Position numbers and translations under genes: made by a program
Shown here: positions 47,466-57,784 of the stretch, piece after piece
How the letters are laid out: every line of letters begins with the position of its first letter
Position numbering within the stretch: the first letter of the stretch is position 1
Notes under the pieces: model-generated
What the model was told of the DNA's origin: nothing
The model's input: the letters and a program-made list of their open reading frames with translations, nothing else
The model's database searches: none
Assembly (NCBI RefSeq): GCF_023242315.1
Contig: NZ_JALLIY010000001.1
Span: 124,001-188,000 of the forward strand
From: Pseudomonas sp. MWU13-2105
Lineage (GTDB): Bacteria; Pseudomonadota; Gammaproteobacteria; Pseudomonadales; Pseudomonadaceae
Length of the DNA stretch: 64,000 bases
Direction of reading: 5' to 3'

Positions 47466-49853
47466 TTAGAAGGTCTGACCGAGGGAGAATTGGAAAACCT
47501 GGGTTTCAGCGTTATTCGGCTCTTTGATCGGCATTGCCAGAGCGAAACTCAACGGCCCCAGGGCTGTCACCCAGGTCACGCCAACACCCACGGAACTGGC
47601 CATGTTGCTGAAGCTGATGTCATTGCACTGAGTCTGCGACAACGTGCCATTGGTGTTCCTGACCTGTTCGCACTTGGAGTCGAACACGTTACCCACGTCC
47701 CAGAACAGCGAGGTACGCAGCGAACGCTGGTCTTTCACGAATGGCAGCGGGAACAACAGCTCCGCACCACCTTGAATCAACACGTTACCACCGAACGGCA
47801 AGGCGCTTGTGCTGCTATCGGCAACCGTACCGACGTTACCGGTCACATCGACGCCACGACTCGGCGTACCGCGAGGCCCCAGGGTGCTGTCCTTGAAGCC
47901 ACGTACCGAGTTGAAACCACCGGCGTAGTAGTTCTCATAGAACGGCAGGCCGTTGGTCGAACCGTAGCCGTCGCCATAACCCAATTCGGTGTGGAAACGC
48001 ATGGTGTAGGTGTCGCTCAACGGCTGGAACACCTGGCCACGATAGTCGAGCTTGAAGAACAACAGGTCGCTGCCTGGGATGGTGCTTTCCAGGGTCAGGC
48101 TCTGGGAATGACCACGGGTCGCCAGGACACCTTTGTTCAAGGTCGATTCCGACCAGCCGGCCGAGGCCTTGTAGTTCAGGAAGCTGTCGCCCTGGTTGTT
48201 AACGAAGTTGAAGATTTCGTCGACGGTGTACAGGCCGGTCTGGATCTTGTCCTGCTGGGCCGTCAGGCCGAAGGTCAGGCGCGAGGTCTCGTTGATCGGG
48301 TAACCGACGCTGACACCGGCACCCAGGCTGTCCACGGCATAGCTGGCAACGCTGACATCGAGCTGGGCGTAGTCAGTGGTGCGGTAGAACACGTTGTAGC
48401 CCAGGCTGACACCGTCCGGGGTCCAGTAGGGGTCGACATAACCGAAGTTATAGCGGCTCTGGTACTGGCTGCGGGTCAGGCCGATGCTGACCTTGTTACC
48501 GGTACCGAGGAAGTTGTTCTGGGTGATCGAACCACCGAGGATCAGACCGGCACTCTGGGCAAAACCGACGCTGGCGGTAATCGAACCCGAAGCCTGCTCT
48601 TCCACGGCGTAGTTCACATCAACCTGGTCATCGACACCCGGAACCGCCGGGGTTTCGACGTTGACTTCTTTAAAGAAGCCCAGGCGCTCAAGACGGGTCT
48701 TGGACTGGTCGATCAGGTAGGTGGAAGCCCAACCGCCTTCCATCTGGCGCATTTCACGACGCAGCACTTCGTCCGCGGACTTGGTGTTGCCACGGAAGTT
48801 GATACGGTTGACGTAGGCACGCTTGCCGGGGTCGACCACGAAAGTGATGTCGACGGTGTGATCGTCCTCGTGCGGCGTCGGTACGCCGTTGACGTTGGCG
48901 AAGGTGTAGCCGTCGTTACCCAGGCGGCGGGTGATCAGTTCCGAGGTGGTGGTCATCAGCTTGCGCGAGAACACCTGGCCCTTCTCTACCAGCAGCAGGG
49001 ACTTGACCTGGTCCTCAGGCACTTTCAGGTCACCACTGAGCTTCACGTCACGGACCTTGTACTTCTGGCCTTCGGTGACGTTGACAGTGATATAGACGCT
49101 TTTCTTGTCCGGGGTGATCGACACCTGGGTCGAGGCGATATCCATGTTGATATAGCCACGGTCCAGGTAGTAGGAACGCAGGCGTTCCAGGTCACCGGAG
49201 AGCTTTTCACGGGCGTACTTGTCATCGTTCTTGAAGAACGACAGCCAGTTGGTGGTCTTGAGTTCGAACAGGTCGATCAGGTCCTCGTCCTTGAATACCG
49301 AGTTACCCACCACGTTGATGTGCTGGATCGCGGCGACGGTGCCTTCATTGATCTTGATCTTCAAGCCAACGCGGTTACGTGGTTGCGGAACGACTTCGGT
49401 CTCGACCTCGGCCGAGTAACGGCCTTGGGCCACATACTGACGCTGGAGTTCGTTACGTACGCCCTCGAGGGTCGCACGCTGGAAGATTTCACCCTCGGCC
49501 AGGCCGGACTGCTTCAGGCCCTTCATCAGGTCGTCAGTCGAGATCGCCTTGTTGCCTTCGATATCGATACTGGCCACCGAGGGTCGTTCAACCACCGTGA
49601 TGACCAGGACGTTACCTTCGCGCCCCAGTTGGATATCCTGGAAGAAACCGGTTTTGAACAGCGCACGAGTGGATTCCACCAGGCGACGGTCATCCGCTTG
49701 CTCCCCGACATTCAACGGTAACGCGCCAAACACGCTACCAGCGGATACCCGCTGGAGGCCGTTGACACGAATATCGGAGATAGTGAAGGACTCGGCGTGA
49801 ACTTCGGCGATCATCAATACGGTGAGAACCGCAGTTAGCAGCAGACGTTTCAT
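47466..49853 (-). CDS. bamA: Outer membrane protein assembly factor BamA
   Basis: 795 residues from ATG 49853, with AAAGGA upstream (the frame is open to 49880). Signal peptide MKRLLLTAVLTVLMIAEVHA, five POTRA domains to about residue 420 (ISDIRVNGLQRVSAGSVFGA starts the first), then a 16-stranded barrel ending in VFQFSLGQTF with the terminal Phe. The VRGFKDSTLGPRG stretch carries the conserved VRGF lid motif. Core of the BAM complex. Confidence 0.97.
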   Translation of the reverse strand: MKRLLLTAVLTVLMIAEVHAESFTISDIRVNGLQRVSAGSVFGALPLNVGEQADDRRLVESTRALFKTGFFQDIQLGREGNVLVITVVERPSVASIDIEGNKAISTDDLMKGLKQSGLAEGEIFQRATLEGVRNELQRQYVAQGRYSAEVETEVVPQPRNRVGLKIKINEGTVAAIQHINVVGNSVFKDEDLIDLFELKTTNWLSFFKNDDKYAREKLSGDLERLRSYYLDRGYINMDIASTQVSITPDKKSVYITVNVTEGQKYKVRDVKLSGDLKVPEDQVKSLLLVEKGQVFSRKLMTTTSELITRRLGNDGYTFANVNGVPTPHEDDHTVDITFVVDPGKRAYVNRINFRGNTKSADEVLRREMRQMEGGWASTYLIDQSKTRLERLGFFKEVNVETPAVPGVDDQVDVNYAVEEQASGSITASVGFAQSAGLILGGSITQNNFLGTGNKVSIGLTRSQYQSRYNFGYVDPYWTPDGVSLGYNVFYRTTDYAQLDVSVASYAVDSLGAGVSVGYPINETSRLTFGLTAQQDKIQTGLYTVDEIFNFVNNQGDSFLNYKASAGWSESTLNKGVLATRGHSQSLTLESTIPGSDLLFFKLDYRGQVFQPLSDTYTMRFHTELGYGDGYGSTNGLPFYENYYAGGFNSVRGFKDSTLGPRGTPSRGVDVTGNVGTVADSSTSALPFGGNVLIQGGAELLFPLPFVKDQRSLRTSLFWDVGNVFDSKCEQVRNTNGTLSQTQCNDISFSNMASSVGVGVTWVTALGPLSFALAMPIKEPNNAETQVFQFSLGQTF

Positions 49854-49880
49854 GAAGTCCTTTCTTATTCCAACTGGCAA

Positions 49881-49907
49881 TAAACAAACTGCCGCACAAT
49901 GCGGCAG
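49881..49907 (-). terminator. Terminator or attenuator between rseP and bamA
   Basis: A perfect eight-pair stem CTGCCGCA/TGCGGCAG with a three-base loop (49889-49907) is followed on the minus strand by TTTGTTTATT. It may limit read-through from rseP into bamA, but partial read-through is likely, as bamA has only about 25 further bases before its start. Confidence 0.65.
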
Positions 49908-49928
49908 ATTCGCAATTTTCGCGAAGCG

Positions 49929-51281
49929 TTACAGTCGACCCAGATCGTTGACCAGGGCAAGCAACATGACCCCGACCACCAAACTGATACCGATCTGAAT
50001 CCCCCAACCTTGCACCCGATCCGACAAGGGACGACCACGCGCCCACTCGATCAGATAAAACAGCAAATGCCCCCCATCCAGTACCGGGATGGGCAACAAA
50101 TTCAGAACACCCAGGCTGATACTCAGATAAGCCAGGAAATTCAGGAAATCAGCGACGCCCGACTGGGCCGAAGCGCCCGCCACTTTAGCAATGGTTATCG
50201 GTCCACTCAAGTTTTTTACCGAGAGCTCGCCGAACAACATTTTCTTCAGCGAGTCCAGGGTCAGGACACTCATGGTCCAAGTGCGTCGAGCCCCCTCGCC
50301 GATGGCGGCCAGCGGACCATAACTGACCTCCCTGACCATCTCCGGCGGCCAGTCCACCGCCTTGACCCCCGCCCCCAGATAACCGCTCGCCGCCTTGCCT
50401 TCGCCACGGCTGGCCAGGGTCAGCGGGACGTCGATTTGAGCACCATCACGCTCGATGCGCAGCACAATTTTGGTATCAGGACGTACACGGACCCAATCCA
50501 CCACCTGCTGCCAATCATTCAGCGGCTGGTCGTTCACCGCCAGCAGGCGATCACCGGTCTTGAGGCCGGCAGCCTGGGCCGGGCCCTTCGGATCGAGTTC
50601 GGCCAGCACCGGCGCCAACGCCGGGCGCCATGGGCGAATCCCCAGGGACTTGATCGGATCGGGCTCATCGGCGCCCTTCAGCCAGTGGTCCAGCGTCAGT
50701 TCGCGTGGCGAGTCACTGCTCGAGCCAGGCTCGCGGACCCGCAACTGCAGGGTGCCACTCTCACCCAGGCGGCGCACCAGTTGAAGATTGACTGCGCCCC
50801 AACCGGTGGTCGGTTCGCCGTCGATGGCGACAATTTCCTGACCGCTGTTCAACCCGGCTTTCTGCGCCAGGCTGCCGCTTTCCACGGTACCGATGACCGG
50901 ACGCACCTGCTGGCTGCCGAGCATCGCCAGGACCCAGAAAAACACGATCGCCAGGAGAAAGTTGGCAATCGGGCCGGCTGCCACGATCGCGATACGCTGG
51001 CGCACCGACTTGCGGTTGAAGGCCTGGTCGAGCAGATGTGGCGGAACTTCAGCCTCGCGCTCATCGAGCATTTTCACGTAGCCGCCCAATGGAATGGCGG
51101 CGACCACGAACTCGGTGCCCTGGCGATCATGCCAACGCAGCAGCGGCATGCCGAAACCCACGGAAAAACGCAGGACCTTGACGCCGCAACGACGGGCCAC
51201 CCAGAAGTGCCCGAATTCGTGGAAGGTCACCAGCACACCCAGGGCCACCAGGGTGCCGACTATCATATAGAGCGCGCTCAT
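49929..51281 (-). CDS. rseP: Site-2 protease RseP
   Basis: 450 residues. Inner-membrane zinc protease that cuts the anti-sigma factor MucA/RseA to free the envelope-stress sigma factor AlgU. HEFGH zinc motif (21-25), two PDZ domains in the periplasm (IGTVESGSLAQKAGLNSGQE; LAELDPKGPAQAAGLKTGDR), and the C-terminal NLLPIPVLDGGHLLFY motif. Also called MucP in Pseudomonas. Confidence 0.96.
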   Translation of the reverse strand: MSALYMIVGTLVALGVLVTFHEFGHFWVARRCGVKVLRFSVGFGMPLLRWHDRQGTEFVVAAIPLGGYVKMLDEREAEVPPHLLDQAFNRKSVRQRIAIVAAGPIANFLLAIVFFWVLAMLGSQQVRPVIGTVESGSLAQKAGLNSGQEIVAIDGEPTTGWGAVNLQLVRRLGESGTLQLRVREPGSSSDSPRELTLDHWLKGADEPDPIKSLGIRPWRPALAPVLAELDPKGPAQAAGLKTGDRLLAVNDQPLNDWQQVVDWVRVRPDTKIVLRIERDGAQIDVPLTLASRGEGKAASGYLGAGVKAVDWPPEMVREVSYGPLAAIGEGARRTWTMSVLTLDSLKKMLFGELSVKNLSGPITIAKVAGASAQSGVADFLNFLAYLSISLGVLNLLPIPVLDGGHLLFYLIEWARGRPLSDRVQGWGIQIGISLVVGVMLLALVNDLGRL

Positions 51282-51332
51282 TTACTTTCTCCGCAATCCC
51301 AGGTGCCGACAGCCCCGAAGGCTACGCCAGAT

Positions 51333-52523
51333 TCATCGGCCGTGGCGACTCAGCCATTGCTCGGCCAGGGCCCTGGCCTTGGCGTCCGCCGCGAATACCA
51401 CATCGAGCTCGTTGACCGCGACCACCGGCTCCAGGTTCAAAACGTCCTCGATGATACGCGCGATCTCGAGGTAGCGGATGCGCCGTTCGAGAAATGCCGC
51501 CACCGCCACTTCATTTGCCGCATTCAACATCGCCGGAGCACTGCCTCCCGCCTCGGCGGCCTCACGAGCCAGGCGCAGGCAAGGAAAGCGCTGCTCGTCC
51601 GGGGCCTGGAAGTCCAGGCGCGCCACGGCAAACAGGTCCAACGGCGCCGCCCCGGAGTCGATACGCTCAGGCCAGGCCAGGGCATTGGCGATCGGCGTGC
51701 GCATATCCGGGTTACCCAACTGCGCAAGCACCGAGCCATCAACGTAATCGACCAACGAGTGGATCACACTCTGCGGATGGATCACCACCTCGACCTGGGA
51801 CGGCTTGGCATCGAACAGCCAGCAGGCCTCGATCAGTTCCAGGCCCTTGTTCATCATACTCGCCGAGTCGACCGAGATCTTGCGCCCCATCGACCAGGTG
51901 GGATGGGCGCACGCCTGCTCAGGGGTGACATCGGCCAGTTCGGCCAACGGCGTTTGCCGGAAGGGCCCCCCCGAAGCGGTCAGCAGGATCCGTCGCACCC
52001 CCACCGCCGCCAGGCCACGGGCGTGATCCTGGGGCAGGCACTGGAAAATCGCATTGTGTTCGCTATCGATCGGCAGCAGCACCGAACCGCTGCTGCGCAC
52101 CGCCTGCATAAAGAGCGCGCCGGTCATTACCAGCGCCTCCTTGTTCGCCAGCAGGATCTTCTTGCCCGCCTCGACTGCCGCCAGGGTCGGACGCAAGCCG
52201 GCCGCACCGACGATTGCCGCCATCACCGCATCGACCTCGGGAGCGGCCGCGACCTGGCACAGGCCCGCCTCTCCGACCAGCACTTCAGTCGCCAGGCCGG
52301 CAGCCCGCAGTTGCTCCTGCAGGCCGCGCGCGGCAGACGCCTCGGGCACCACCGCATAACGCGGACGATGCCGCACGCACAAGGCAAACAGCTCGGCCAG
52401 GCGGCTGAAACCGCTCAGGGCAAAGGCCTGGTAACGCTGCGGGTGGCGAGCGATGACATCGAGGGTGCTCAGGCCGATGGAACCGGTGGCGCCCAGCACG
52501 GTAATTTGCTGTGGGCGGCTCAC
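51333..52523 (-). CDS. dxr: 1-deoxy-D-xylulose 5-phosphate reductoisomerase
   Basis: 396 residues from GTG 52523, which overlaps the cdsA stop (GTGA); the frame is open a few codons more (52538). MEP pathway, second step. NADPH motif [20 protein letters not shown]; active-site residues in [10 protein letters not shown] and [18 protein letters not shown]. This gives a third MEP gene in the window with ispD and ispF. Confidence 0.95.
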   Translation of the reverse strand: MSRPQQITVLGATGSIGLSTLDVIARHPQRYQAFALSGFSRLAELFALCVRHRPRYAVVPEASAARGLQEQLRAAGLATEVLVGEAGLCQVAAAPEVDAVMAAIVGAAGLRPTLAAVEAGKKILLANKEALVMTGALFMQAVRSSGSVLLPIDSEHNAIFQCLPQDHARGLAAVGVRRILLTASGGPFRQTPLAELADVTPEQACAHPTWSMGRKISVDSASMMNKGLELIEACWLFDAKPSQVEVVIHPQSVIHSLVDYVDGSVLAQLGNPDMRTPIANALAWPERIDSGAAPLDLFAVARLDFQAPDEQRFPCLRLAREAAEAGGSAPAMLNAANEVAVAAFLERRIRYLEIARIIEDVLNLEPVVAVNELDVVFAADAKARALAEQWLSRHGR

Positions 52524-53326
52524 GATGCGGCGATCCACAGGAGTACCGCGAAGGTCGGGATCGCCGCCGTCAGGCTGTCGATCCGATCGAGGATGCCGCC
52601 ATGCCCGGGCAACAGGTTGCTGCTGTCCTTGACCCCCGACTGGCGCTTGAACATGCTTTCAGTCAAATCACCGACCACCGAGATCACCACGATCAGCGCC
52701 GCCCCCAGCAGGCTGGCAATCATCTGTCCGGCGCCCCAGCCGCGTACGACCCCGACCACCGCGGTGATCACCAGGCTCAAGGCCAGGCCACCGTAGACGC
52801 CTTCCCAGCTTTTGCCCGGACTGACCGACGGCGCCAGCTTGCGCTTGCCGAAGGCCTTGCCGGAGAAGTAGGCACCGATATCGGCACCCCAGACCAGGAT
52901 CATCACCGCCATGATCAACCAGTTGCCCAAGGGCTCCTGCTTGATCAGGATCAAGCCCTGCCAGGCCGGCAAGAGGATAAGGAAACCAATCACCAGCTTG
53001 CTGGCGGTCGTCGACCAATGAGCGCTGGTGCGCGGATAGGTCAGCACCAGGAACGCCGCCAGGCCCCACCACAATACCGCCGCCCCCAACACCCAGGGCG
53101 CCAGGTTGGGCAGTATGTAGAGGAAGAACAGCAGCACCGCGACCAGCGCCGCATAGGCCACGCGGGCCGGCTGCGCCTCGAACCCCGCCAGGCGTGCCCA
53201 CTCCCAGGCGCCAAGGGTGACGACCAGGCCAATGAACAGCGCAAAGCCGGCGCCTTCGAGCAGGAAGAACCCGCACAGGGCGATAGGCAGGAGAATGAGT
53301 GCCGTGATGATGCGTTGCTTGAGCAT
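52520..53326 (-). CDS. cdsA: Phosphatidate cytidylyltransferase
   Basis: 268 residues, mostly membrane helices. Makes CDP-diacylglycerol for phospholipids. The C-terminal signature [20 protein letters not shown], then [10 protein letters not shown] is complete. Starts on the last base of the uppS stop. Confidence 0.95.
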   Translation of the reverse strand: MLKQRIITALILLPIALCGFFLLEGAGFALFIGLVVTLGAWEWARLAGFEAQPARVAYAALVAVLLFFLYILPNLAPWVLGAAVLWWGLAAFLVLTYPRTSAHWSTTASKLVIGFLILLPAWQGLILIKQEPLGNWLIMAVMILVWGADIGAYFSGKAFGKRKLAPSVSPGKSWEGVYGGLALSLVITAVVGVVRGWGAGQMIASLLGAALIVVISVVGDLTESMFKRQSGVKDSSNLLPGHGGILDRIDSLTAAIPTFAVLLWIAAS

Positions 53327-54081
53327 TAAACCCGCGCCCCGGCTTCGACCTGTTCGCTCGTTTTACCGAAACGACGCTGGCGGGAAGCAAAATCAGCCAG
53401 CGCGGTGCGCATGGCCTCGTGTTTGAAGTCCGGCCAGAACAGGTCGGAGAAATACAGCTCGGCATACGCCAGCTGCCACAGCAGGAAATTGCTGATGCGA
53501 TGCTCGCCACCGGTACGGATACACAGGTCCGGCAACGGCAGGTCGCCGGTCGCCAGGCAGGTCTGCAGCAGTTCCGGCGTAATGTCGTCCGGACGCAAAT
53601 GCCCGGCCTGCACCTCACGGGCCAGGCGCTGGGCCGCCTGCGCGATATCCCACTGCCCACCATAGTTGGCGGCGATCTGCAGGATGAAACGATCGCTGCC
53701 GGCCGTCGCCGCTTCCGCCTCGCGCATCGCCGCCTGCAACTCGGGGTGAAAGCGCGAGCGGTCGCCAATGATCCGCAGGCTGATATTGTTCTCATTGAGA
53801 CGCTTGGCCTCGCGGCGCAAAGCCTTGAAGAACAGGTCCATCAAGGCACTGACTTCATCGGCGGGGCGCTGCCAGTTCTCGCTGGAGAACGCGAACAGGG
53901 TCAATACCTCGACCCCGGCCTCGGCACACACTTCAATGACGGCGCGCACCGCGTCGACACCAGCCTTGTGCCCGGCAACCCCGGGCAAAAAGCGTTTCTT
54001 TGCCCAACGGTTATTGCCGTCCATGATGATTGCAACATGGCGCGGCACCGAGGACGGCACAACCTGCTTGGTCTTTTCCAT
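53326..54081 (-). CDS. uppS: Undecaprenyl diphosphate synthase
   Basis: 251 residues. cis-Prenyltransferase producing the lipid carrier for peptidoglycan and O-antigen. AIIMDGNNRWAKKRFLPGVA holds the catalytic Asp21; FAFSSENWQRP and LCIRTGGEHRISNFLLWQLA are conserved. Uses MEP-pathway products. Confidence 0.96.
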   Translation of the reverse strand: MEKTKQVVPSSVPRHVAIIMDGNNRWAKKRFLPGVAGHKAGVDAVRAVIEVCAEAGVEVLTLFAFSSENWQRPADEVSALMDLFFKALRREAKRLNENNISLRIIGDRSRFHPELQAAMREAEAATAGSDRFILQIAANYGGQWDIAQAAQRLAREVQAGHLRPDDITPELLQTCLATGDLPLPDLCIRTGGEHRISNFLLWQLAYAELYFSDLFWPDFKHEAMRTALADFASRQRRFGKTSEQVEAGARV

Positions 54082-54097
54082 GGAAACGTCCTGACCC

Positions 54098-54655
54098 TTA
54101 TACGGCCATCAGGTCCGCTTCTTTTTGCTTCACGGCCACTTCGATTTCCGCCACGAACTTGTCGGTCAGCTTCTGGATATCGTCAGCTGCACGACGTTCT
54201 TCGTCTTCGCTGATCTCTTTTTCCTTGACCAGGTCCTTCAGGTCGCCCAGCACGTCACGACGGATATTGCGCACGGCAACGCGGGCGTTTTCCGCCTCTT
54301 CACGGGCCTGTTTGGTGAAACCACGACGAGTTTCCTCGGTCAGTGCCGGCATCGAGATCAGCAGCAGCTCGCCGAGGTTGGTCGGATTGAGGTTCAGGCC
54401 GGCACTGCCGATCGCCTTGTCCACGGCACCGAGCATGTTGCGCTCGAACGCCACGACCTGCAGGGTGCGCGCGTCCTTGACGGTGATGTTGGCGACCTGC
54501 TTGATCGGGGTGTCGGTACCGTAGTAAGGCACCATCACGCCTTCCAGGATGCTTGGGTGAGCCTGCCCGGTACGGATCCGGCCAAACGCGTGGGCCAGGG
54601 ATTCCAGGGACTTCTTCATGCGCTCTTGAGCGTCTTTCTTGATTTCGTTGATCAT
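54098..54655 (-). CDS. frr: Ribosome recycling factor
   Basis: 185 residues, the exact family length. Splits the ribosome after termination with [23 protein letters not shown] and [20 protein letters not shown] are characteristic of the three-helix bundle domain. Overlaps the pyrH stop by four bases. Confidence 0.97.
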   Translation of the reverse strand: MINEIKKDAQERMKKSLESLAHAFGRIRTGQAHPSILEGVMVPYYGTDTPIKQVANITVKDARTLQVVAFERNMLGAVDKAIGSAGLNLNPTNLGELLLISMPALTEETRRGFTKQAREEAENARVAVRNIRRDVLGDLKDLVKEKEISEDEERRAADDIQKLTDKFVAEIEVAVKQKEADLMAV

Positions 54656-55395
54656 TGTTGGCCTTCCTCGATCAGGGTTCCTTCAGCGCCACCATGCACG
54701 ATGTTCAGCAGGGCGCCAGGCTTGTTCATGTTAAATACGCGCAGCGGCATCTTGTGATCGCGGCACAGGCAGATAGCGGTGAGGTCCATGACACCCAGCT
54801 TGCGATCCAGCACTTCATCGTAGGTCAGATGATCGAACTTCTCGGCATGCGGGTCTTTGAATGGGTCCGCGGTGTAAACGCCATCGACCTTGGTGGCCTT
54901 GAGCACCACATCGGCGTCGATTTCGATCGCGCGCAGGCAGGCCGCCGAATCCGTGGTGAAGAACGGATTGCCGGTACCGGCCGCGAAGATCACCACTTCC
55001 TTGGCATTGAGATGACGCATGGCCTTGCGGCGATCATAGTGATCGGTCACGCCGACCATGGAAATAGCCGACATCACGATGGCCGAGATATTCGCACGTT
55101 CCAGCGCGTCGCGCATCGCCAGTGCGTTCATCACCGTGGCCAGCATGCCCATGTGGTCGCCGGTGACGCGGTCCATCCCGGCGGCACTCAAGGCGGCACC
55201 GCGGAACAGGTTGCCACCACCGATCACCAGGCCGACCTGAACGCCGATGCCCACCAACTGGCCGACTTCCAGCGCCATGCGATCCAGGACTTTCGGGTCG
55301 ATCCCGAACTCTTCCGAGCCCATCAGGGCCTCGCCGCTAAGTTTGAGTAGAATGCGTTTATAGCGAGCTTGATAGCCACTGCCCTGCTGAGCCAT
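54652..55395 (-). CDS. pyrH: Uridylate kinase
   Basis: 247 residues. UMP kinase of the amino acid kinase fold. [20 protein letters not shown] and [11 protein letters not shown] at the start; [20 protein letters not shown] in the middle. Allosterically controlled by GTP and UTP in the family. Confidence 0.96.
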   Translation of the reverse strand: MAQQGSGYQARYKRILLKLSGEALMGSEEFGIDPKVLDRMALEVGQLVGIGVQVGLVIGGGNLFRGAALSAAGMDRVTGDHMGMLATVMNALAMRDALERANISAIVMSAISMVGVTDHYDRRKAMRHLNAKEVVIFAAGTGNPFFTTDSAACLRAIEIDADVVLKATKVDGVYTADPFKDPHAEKFDHLTYDEVLDRKLGVMDLTAICLCRDHKMPLRVFNMNKPGALLNIVHGGAEGTLIEEGQQ

Positions 55396-55463
55396 TGCGA
55401 ATCTCTCCTGCGGCGTTTAAAAAAAACTTGCGAGCTGTTTGCAGCCTGCGCTTACTCTAGCTT

Positions 55464-55480
55464 GGCGCTGCTACAGCGCC
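55464..55480. repeat. Perfect hairpin upstream of pyrH
   Basis: GGCGCTG-CTA-CAGCGCC is a seven-pair stem with a three-base loop in the gap between tsf and pyrH. No T-tract follows on the minus strand, so it is more likely a leader or promoter-proximal element of pyrH than a terminator. Confidence 0.45.
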
Positions 55481-55542
55481 ATCAGAACACATCTCTGTAA
55501 GACGGTTCCGAATGGAAAAAGAGAAACCTCTCCTCCCATTTG

Positions 55543-55576
55543 AAAAGAGGCTGCGCGCGTAAGCGGGCAGCCTCTT
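55543..55576 (-). terminator. Terminator of tsf
   Basis: AAGAGGCTGC (55545-55554) and GCAGCCTCTT (55567-55576) pair; the minus strand continues TTTTCA. It lies 25 bases after the tsf stop. Confidence 0.75.
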
Positions 55577-55600
55577 GGGTCGACAGTTGAAAACCGTCTT

Positions 55601-56461
55601 TTACTTGTTGGCAGCCAGCTGAGCAGCAACTTCTTCAGCGAAGTTGTCCACTGGCTTCTCGATGCCATCACCTACCTTGAAGTAAGTGAAGGAAACGATT
55701 TCAGCGCCGGCTTTCTTGACCAGGGCACCGACGGTGACTTCCGGGTTCTTGACGAAAGCTTGTTCAACCAGGCTGGCTTCGGCCAGGAACTTGCTGATAC
55801 GGCCGCCGACCATTTTTTCAACGATTTCAGCTGGCTTGCCTTTGATCTTGTCTTCGTTGAGGGTCAGGAAAACGCCTTTTTCGCGCTCGATAGCCTCAGC
55901 GGAGACCTGCGATGGCAGCAGGAACTCAGGGTTGGTTGCCGCAACGTGCATGGCAACGTCCTTGGCCAGGTCTTCGTTGCCGCCTTTGAGGGCCACAACC
56001 ACACCGATCTTGTTGCCGTGCAGGTAAGCGCCGACCACATCGCCTTCGATACGCGCCAGGCGACGGATGTTGACGTTTTCGCCGACTTTGGCAACCAGTG
56101 CTTCACGTGCCGATTCCTGAGCGGCGATCAGCGGAGCTGCGTCGGTCAGTTTGTCAGCGAAGGCTTTTTCAACGCTGGCAGCGACGAAGGCCTTGAAGTC
56201 GTCCTGCAGAGCCAGGAAGTCGGTCTGCGAGTTCACTTCCAGGATCACGGCAGCCTTGCCGTCGCCCTTGATTGCGATGGCGCCTTCAGCGGCAATGTTG
56301 CCAGCTTTCTTGGCAGCCTTGATGGCGCCCGAAGCGCGCATGTCATCAATGGCTTTTTCGATGTCGCCGCCAGCCTTGGTCAAGGCCTTCTTGCAGTCCA
56401 TCATGCCTTCGCCGGTACGCTCGCGCAGTTCTTTGACCAACGCTGCAGTAATCTCTGCCAT
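55601..56461 (-). CDS. tsf: Elongation factor Ts
   Basis: 286 residues from ATG 56461 (MAEITAALVKELRERTGEGM). Exchanges GDP for GTP on EF-Tu. MMDCKKALTKAGGDIEKAID and EVNSQTDFLALQDDFKAF (TDFL contacts EF-Tu) are signatures. Read with rpsB through the hairpin at 56598-56622. Confidence 0.97.
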   Translation of the reverse strand: MAEITAALVKELRERTGEGMMDCKKALTKAGGDIEKAIDDMRASGAIKAAKKAGNIAAEGAIAIKGDGKAAVILEVNSQTDFLALQDDFKAFVAASVEKAFADKLTDAAPLIAAQESAREALVAKVGENVNIRRLARIEGDVVGAYLHGNKIGVVVALKGGNEDLAKDVAMHVAATNPEFLLPSQVSAEAIEREKGVFLTLNEDKIKGKPAEIVEKMVGGRISKFLAEASLVEQAFVKNPEVTVGALVKKAGAEIVSFTYFKVGDGIEKPVDNFAEEVAAQLAANK

Positions 56462-56597
56462 TTCAAAATTCCTCTTGGATAGGTTATCAACCATTCCACC
56501 CGATCGAACGGGCGTTCAATTCTTCCCGACCCCGTTGTAGCGACTACACATTACAAAGGCTGTAGCGGCACCGCCGACCAACGGTTTTCGAGGTGGC

Positions 56598-56622
56598 AAA
56601 AAGGGGGCCAAGCCCCCTTTTT
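56598..56622. terminator. Hairpin with T-tract between rpsB and tsf
   Basis: AAAAAGGGGGC (56598-56608) pairs perfectly with GCCCCCTTTTT (56612-56622). As an intrinsic terminator in the rpsB-tsf gap it would reduce tsf relative to rpsB, similar to the arrangement described in E. coli. Confidence 0.75.
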
Positions 56623-56648
56623 GCTTACTGAGTCAACGCCAGGGCGTG

Positions 56649-57389
56649 TTACTCAGCTGCGGCGACCGGAGCTTCTTCAGCAGCGAACTCGACGGTGCCA
56701 CCGTTGACGTTGTTGCGACCGCGGATCACAGCGTCAGCCATCGAACCCATGTACAGCTGGATGGCGCGGATGGCGTCATCGTTGCCTGGGATGATGTAGT
56801 CAACGCCTTCCGGGCTGCTGTTGGTATCGACTACGCCGATAACCGGGATGCCCAGCTTGTTGGCTTCGGTGATCGCGATGCGCTCGTGGTCAACGTCGAT
56901 CACGAACAGTGCGTCAGGCAGACCGCCCATGTCCTTGATACCACCCAGGGAACGATCGAGCTTTTCCAGGTCGCGAGTGCGCATCAGCGCCTCTTTCTTG
57001 GTCAGCTTGGCGAAAGTACCGTCTTCGGCCTGGATTTCCAGATCACGCAGACGCTTGATCGAAGCACGGATGGTTTTGAAGTTGGTCAGCATGCCGCCCA
57101 ACCAGCGATGATCGACGTACGGCGAACCGCAACGTGCTGCTTCTTCAGCAACGATCTTGCCAGCGGAACGCTTGGTGCCGACGAACAGAATCTTGTTTTT
57201 GCCCTGGGCCAGGCGCTCTACGAAAGTCAGCGCTTCGTTGAACATTGGCAGGGTTTTTTCAAGGTTGATGATGTGGATCTTGTTACGCGCGCCGAAAATG
57301 TACTTGCCCATTTTCGGGTTCCAGTAACGGGTCTGGTGACCGAAGTGCACACCGGCCTTCAGCATATCGCGCATGTTGACTTGGGACAT
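56649..57389 (-). CDS. rpsB: 30S ribosomal protein S2
   Basis: 246 residues from ATG 57389 ([20 protein letters not shown]). [18 protein letters not shown] and [20 protein letters not shown] are S2 signatures, and [20 protein letters not shown] is the second. First gene of the rpsB-tsf unit. Confidence 0.98.
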   Translation of the reverse strand: MSQVNMRDMLKAGVHFGHQTRYWNPKMGKYIFGARNKIHIINLEKTLPMFNEALTFVERLAQGKNKILFVGTKRSAGKIVAEEAARCGSPYVDHRWLGGMLTNFKTIRASIKRLRDLEIQAEDGTFAKLTKKEALMRTRDLEKLDRSLGGIKDMGGLPDALFVIDVDHERIAITEANKLGIPVIGVVDTNSSPEGVDYIIPGNDDAIRAIQLYMGSMADAVIRGRNNVNGGTVEFAAEEAPVAAAE

Positions 57390-57535
57390 GATAGTTCCTT
57401 GATAAGTCGGGTTTGGCCTCCACGTATCCCAATGACCAACCAGCAGCATCAGCTGAAGGCACCCAGGTCATCGTGTCGACACGTGTGTGGATTTAAGCTT
57501 CGCGGGGCTATCCCCGGAAAGCGGCGCATTTTATA
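57390..57535 (-). promoter_or_regulatory. rpsB promoter and leader (candidate S2 autoregulatory RNA)
   Basis: A TATAAA -10-like element lies at 57530-57535 (minus strand), leaving a leader of about 130 bases. The leader holds a clear hairpin CGGGG-ATAG-CCCCG (about 57502-57515). In gammaproteobacteria the rpsB leader forms conserved hairpins by which S2 represses its own operon; this is inferred here from position and the hairpin. The rest of the 395-base rpsB-map gap (57536-57784) shows no gene and must hold the map promoter. Confidence 0.45.
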
Positions 57536-57784
57536 CCACAACAACGACCAAAACGAAACCCGCATTCACATTTCCCACCCCGGGCTTTTGCGCGCGCCCT
57601 GGATTCAGGCCAGAATGCCCCCAGCTTATAGAGAGAAGCGATGGCCGGACGCTCATGGTTCAGCCCTTGCGTCTGGTAGAATCATGCCTTTAAGGGTACC
57701 GAAACCCCGGGCCAGCCATCGCGGCCCCGGCGTTTGCGCCCCATTCCGTGTTTATCCGCGCCCGGCGCGTAGAAGAGAGCCTGT

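Noticed and set aside
46887..49721. A 944-codon plus-strand open frame opposite ompH-bamA
   Set aside because: Antisense shadow of bamA; composition is typical of reverse-complement reading and no domain is seen.
49899..52796. A 965-codon plus-strand open frame opposite rseP, dxr and cdsA
   Set aside because: It crosses three well-supported genes and reads as low-complexity His/Arg/Gln text; a shadow.
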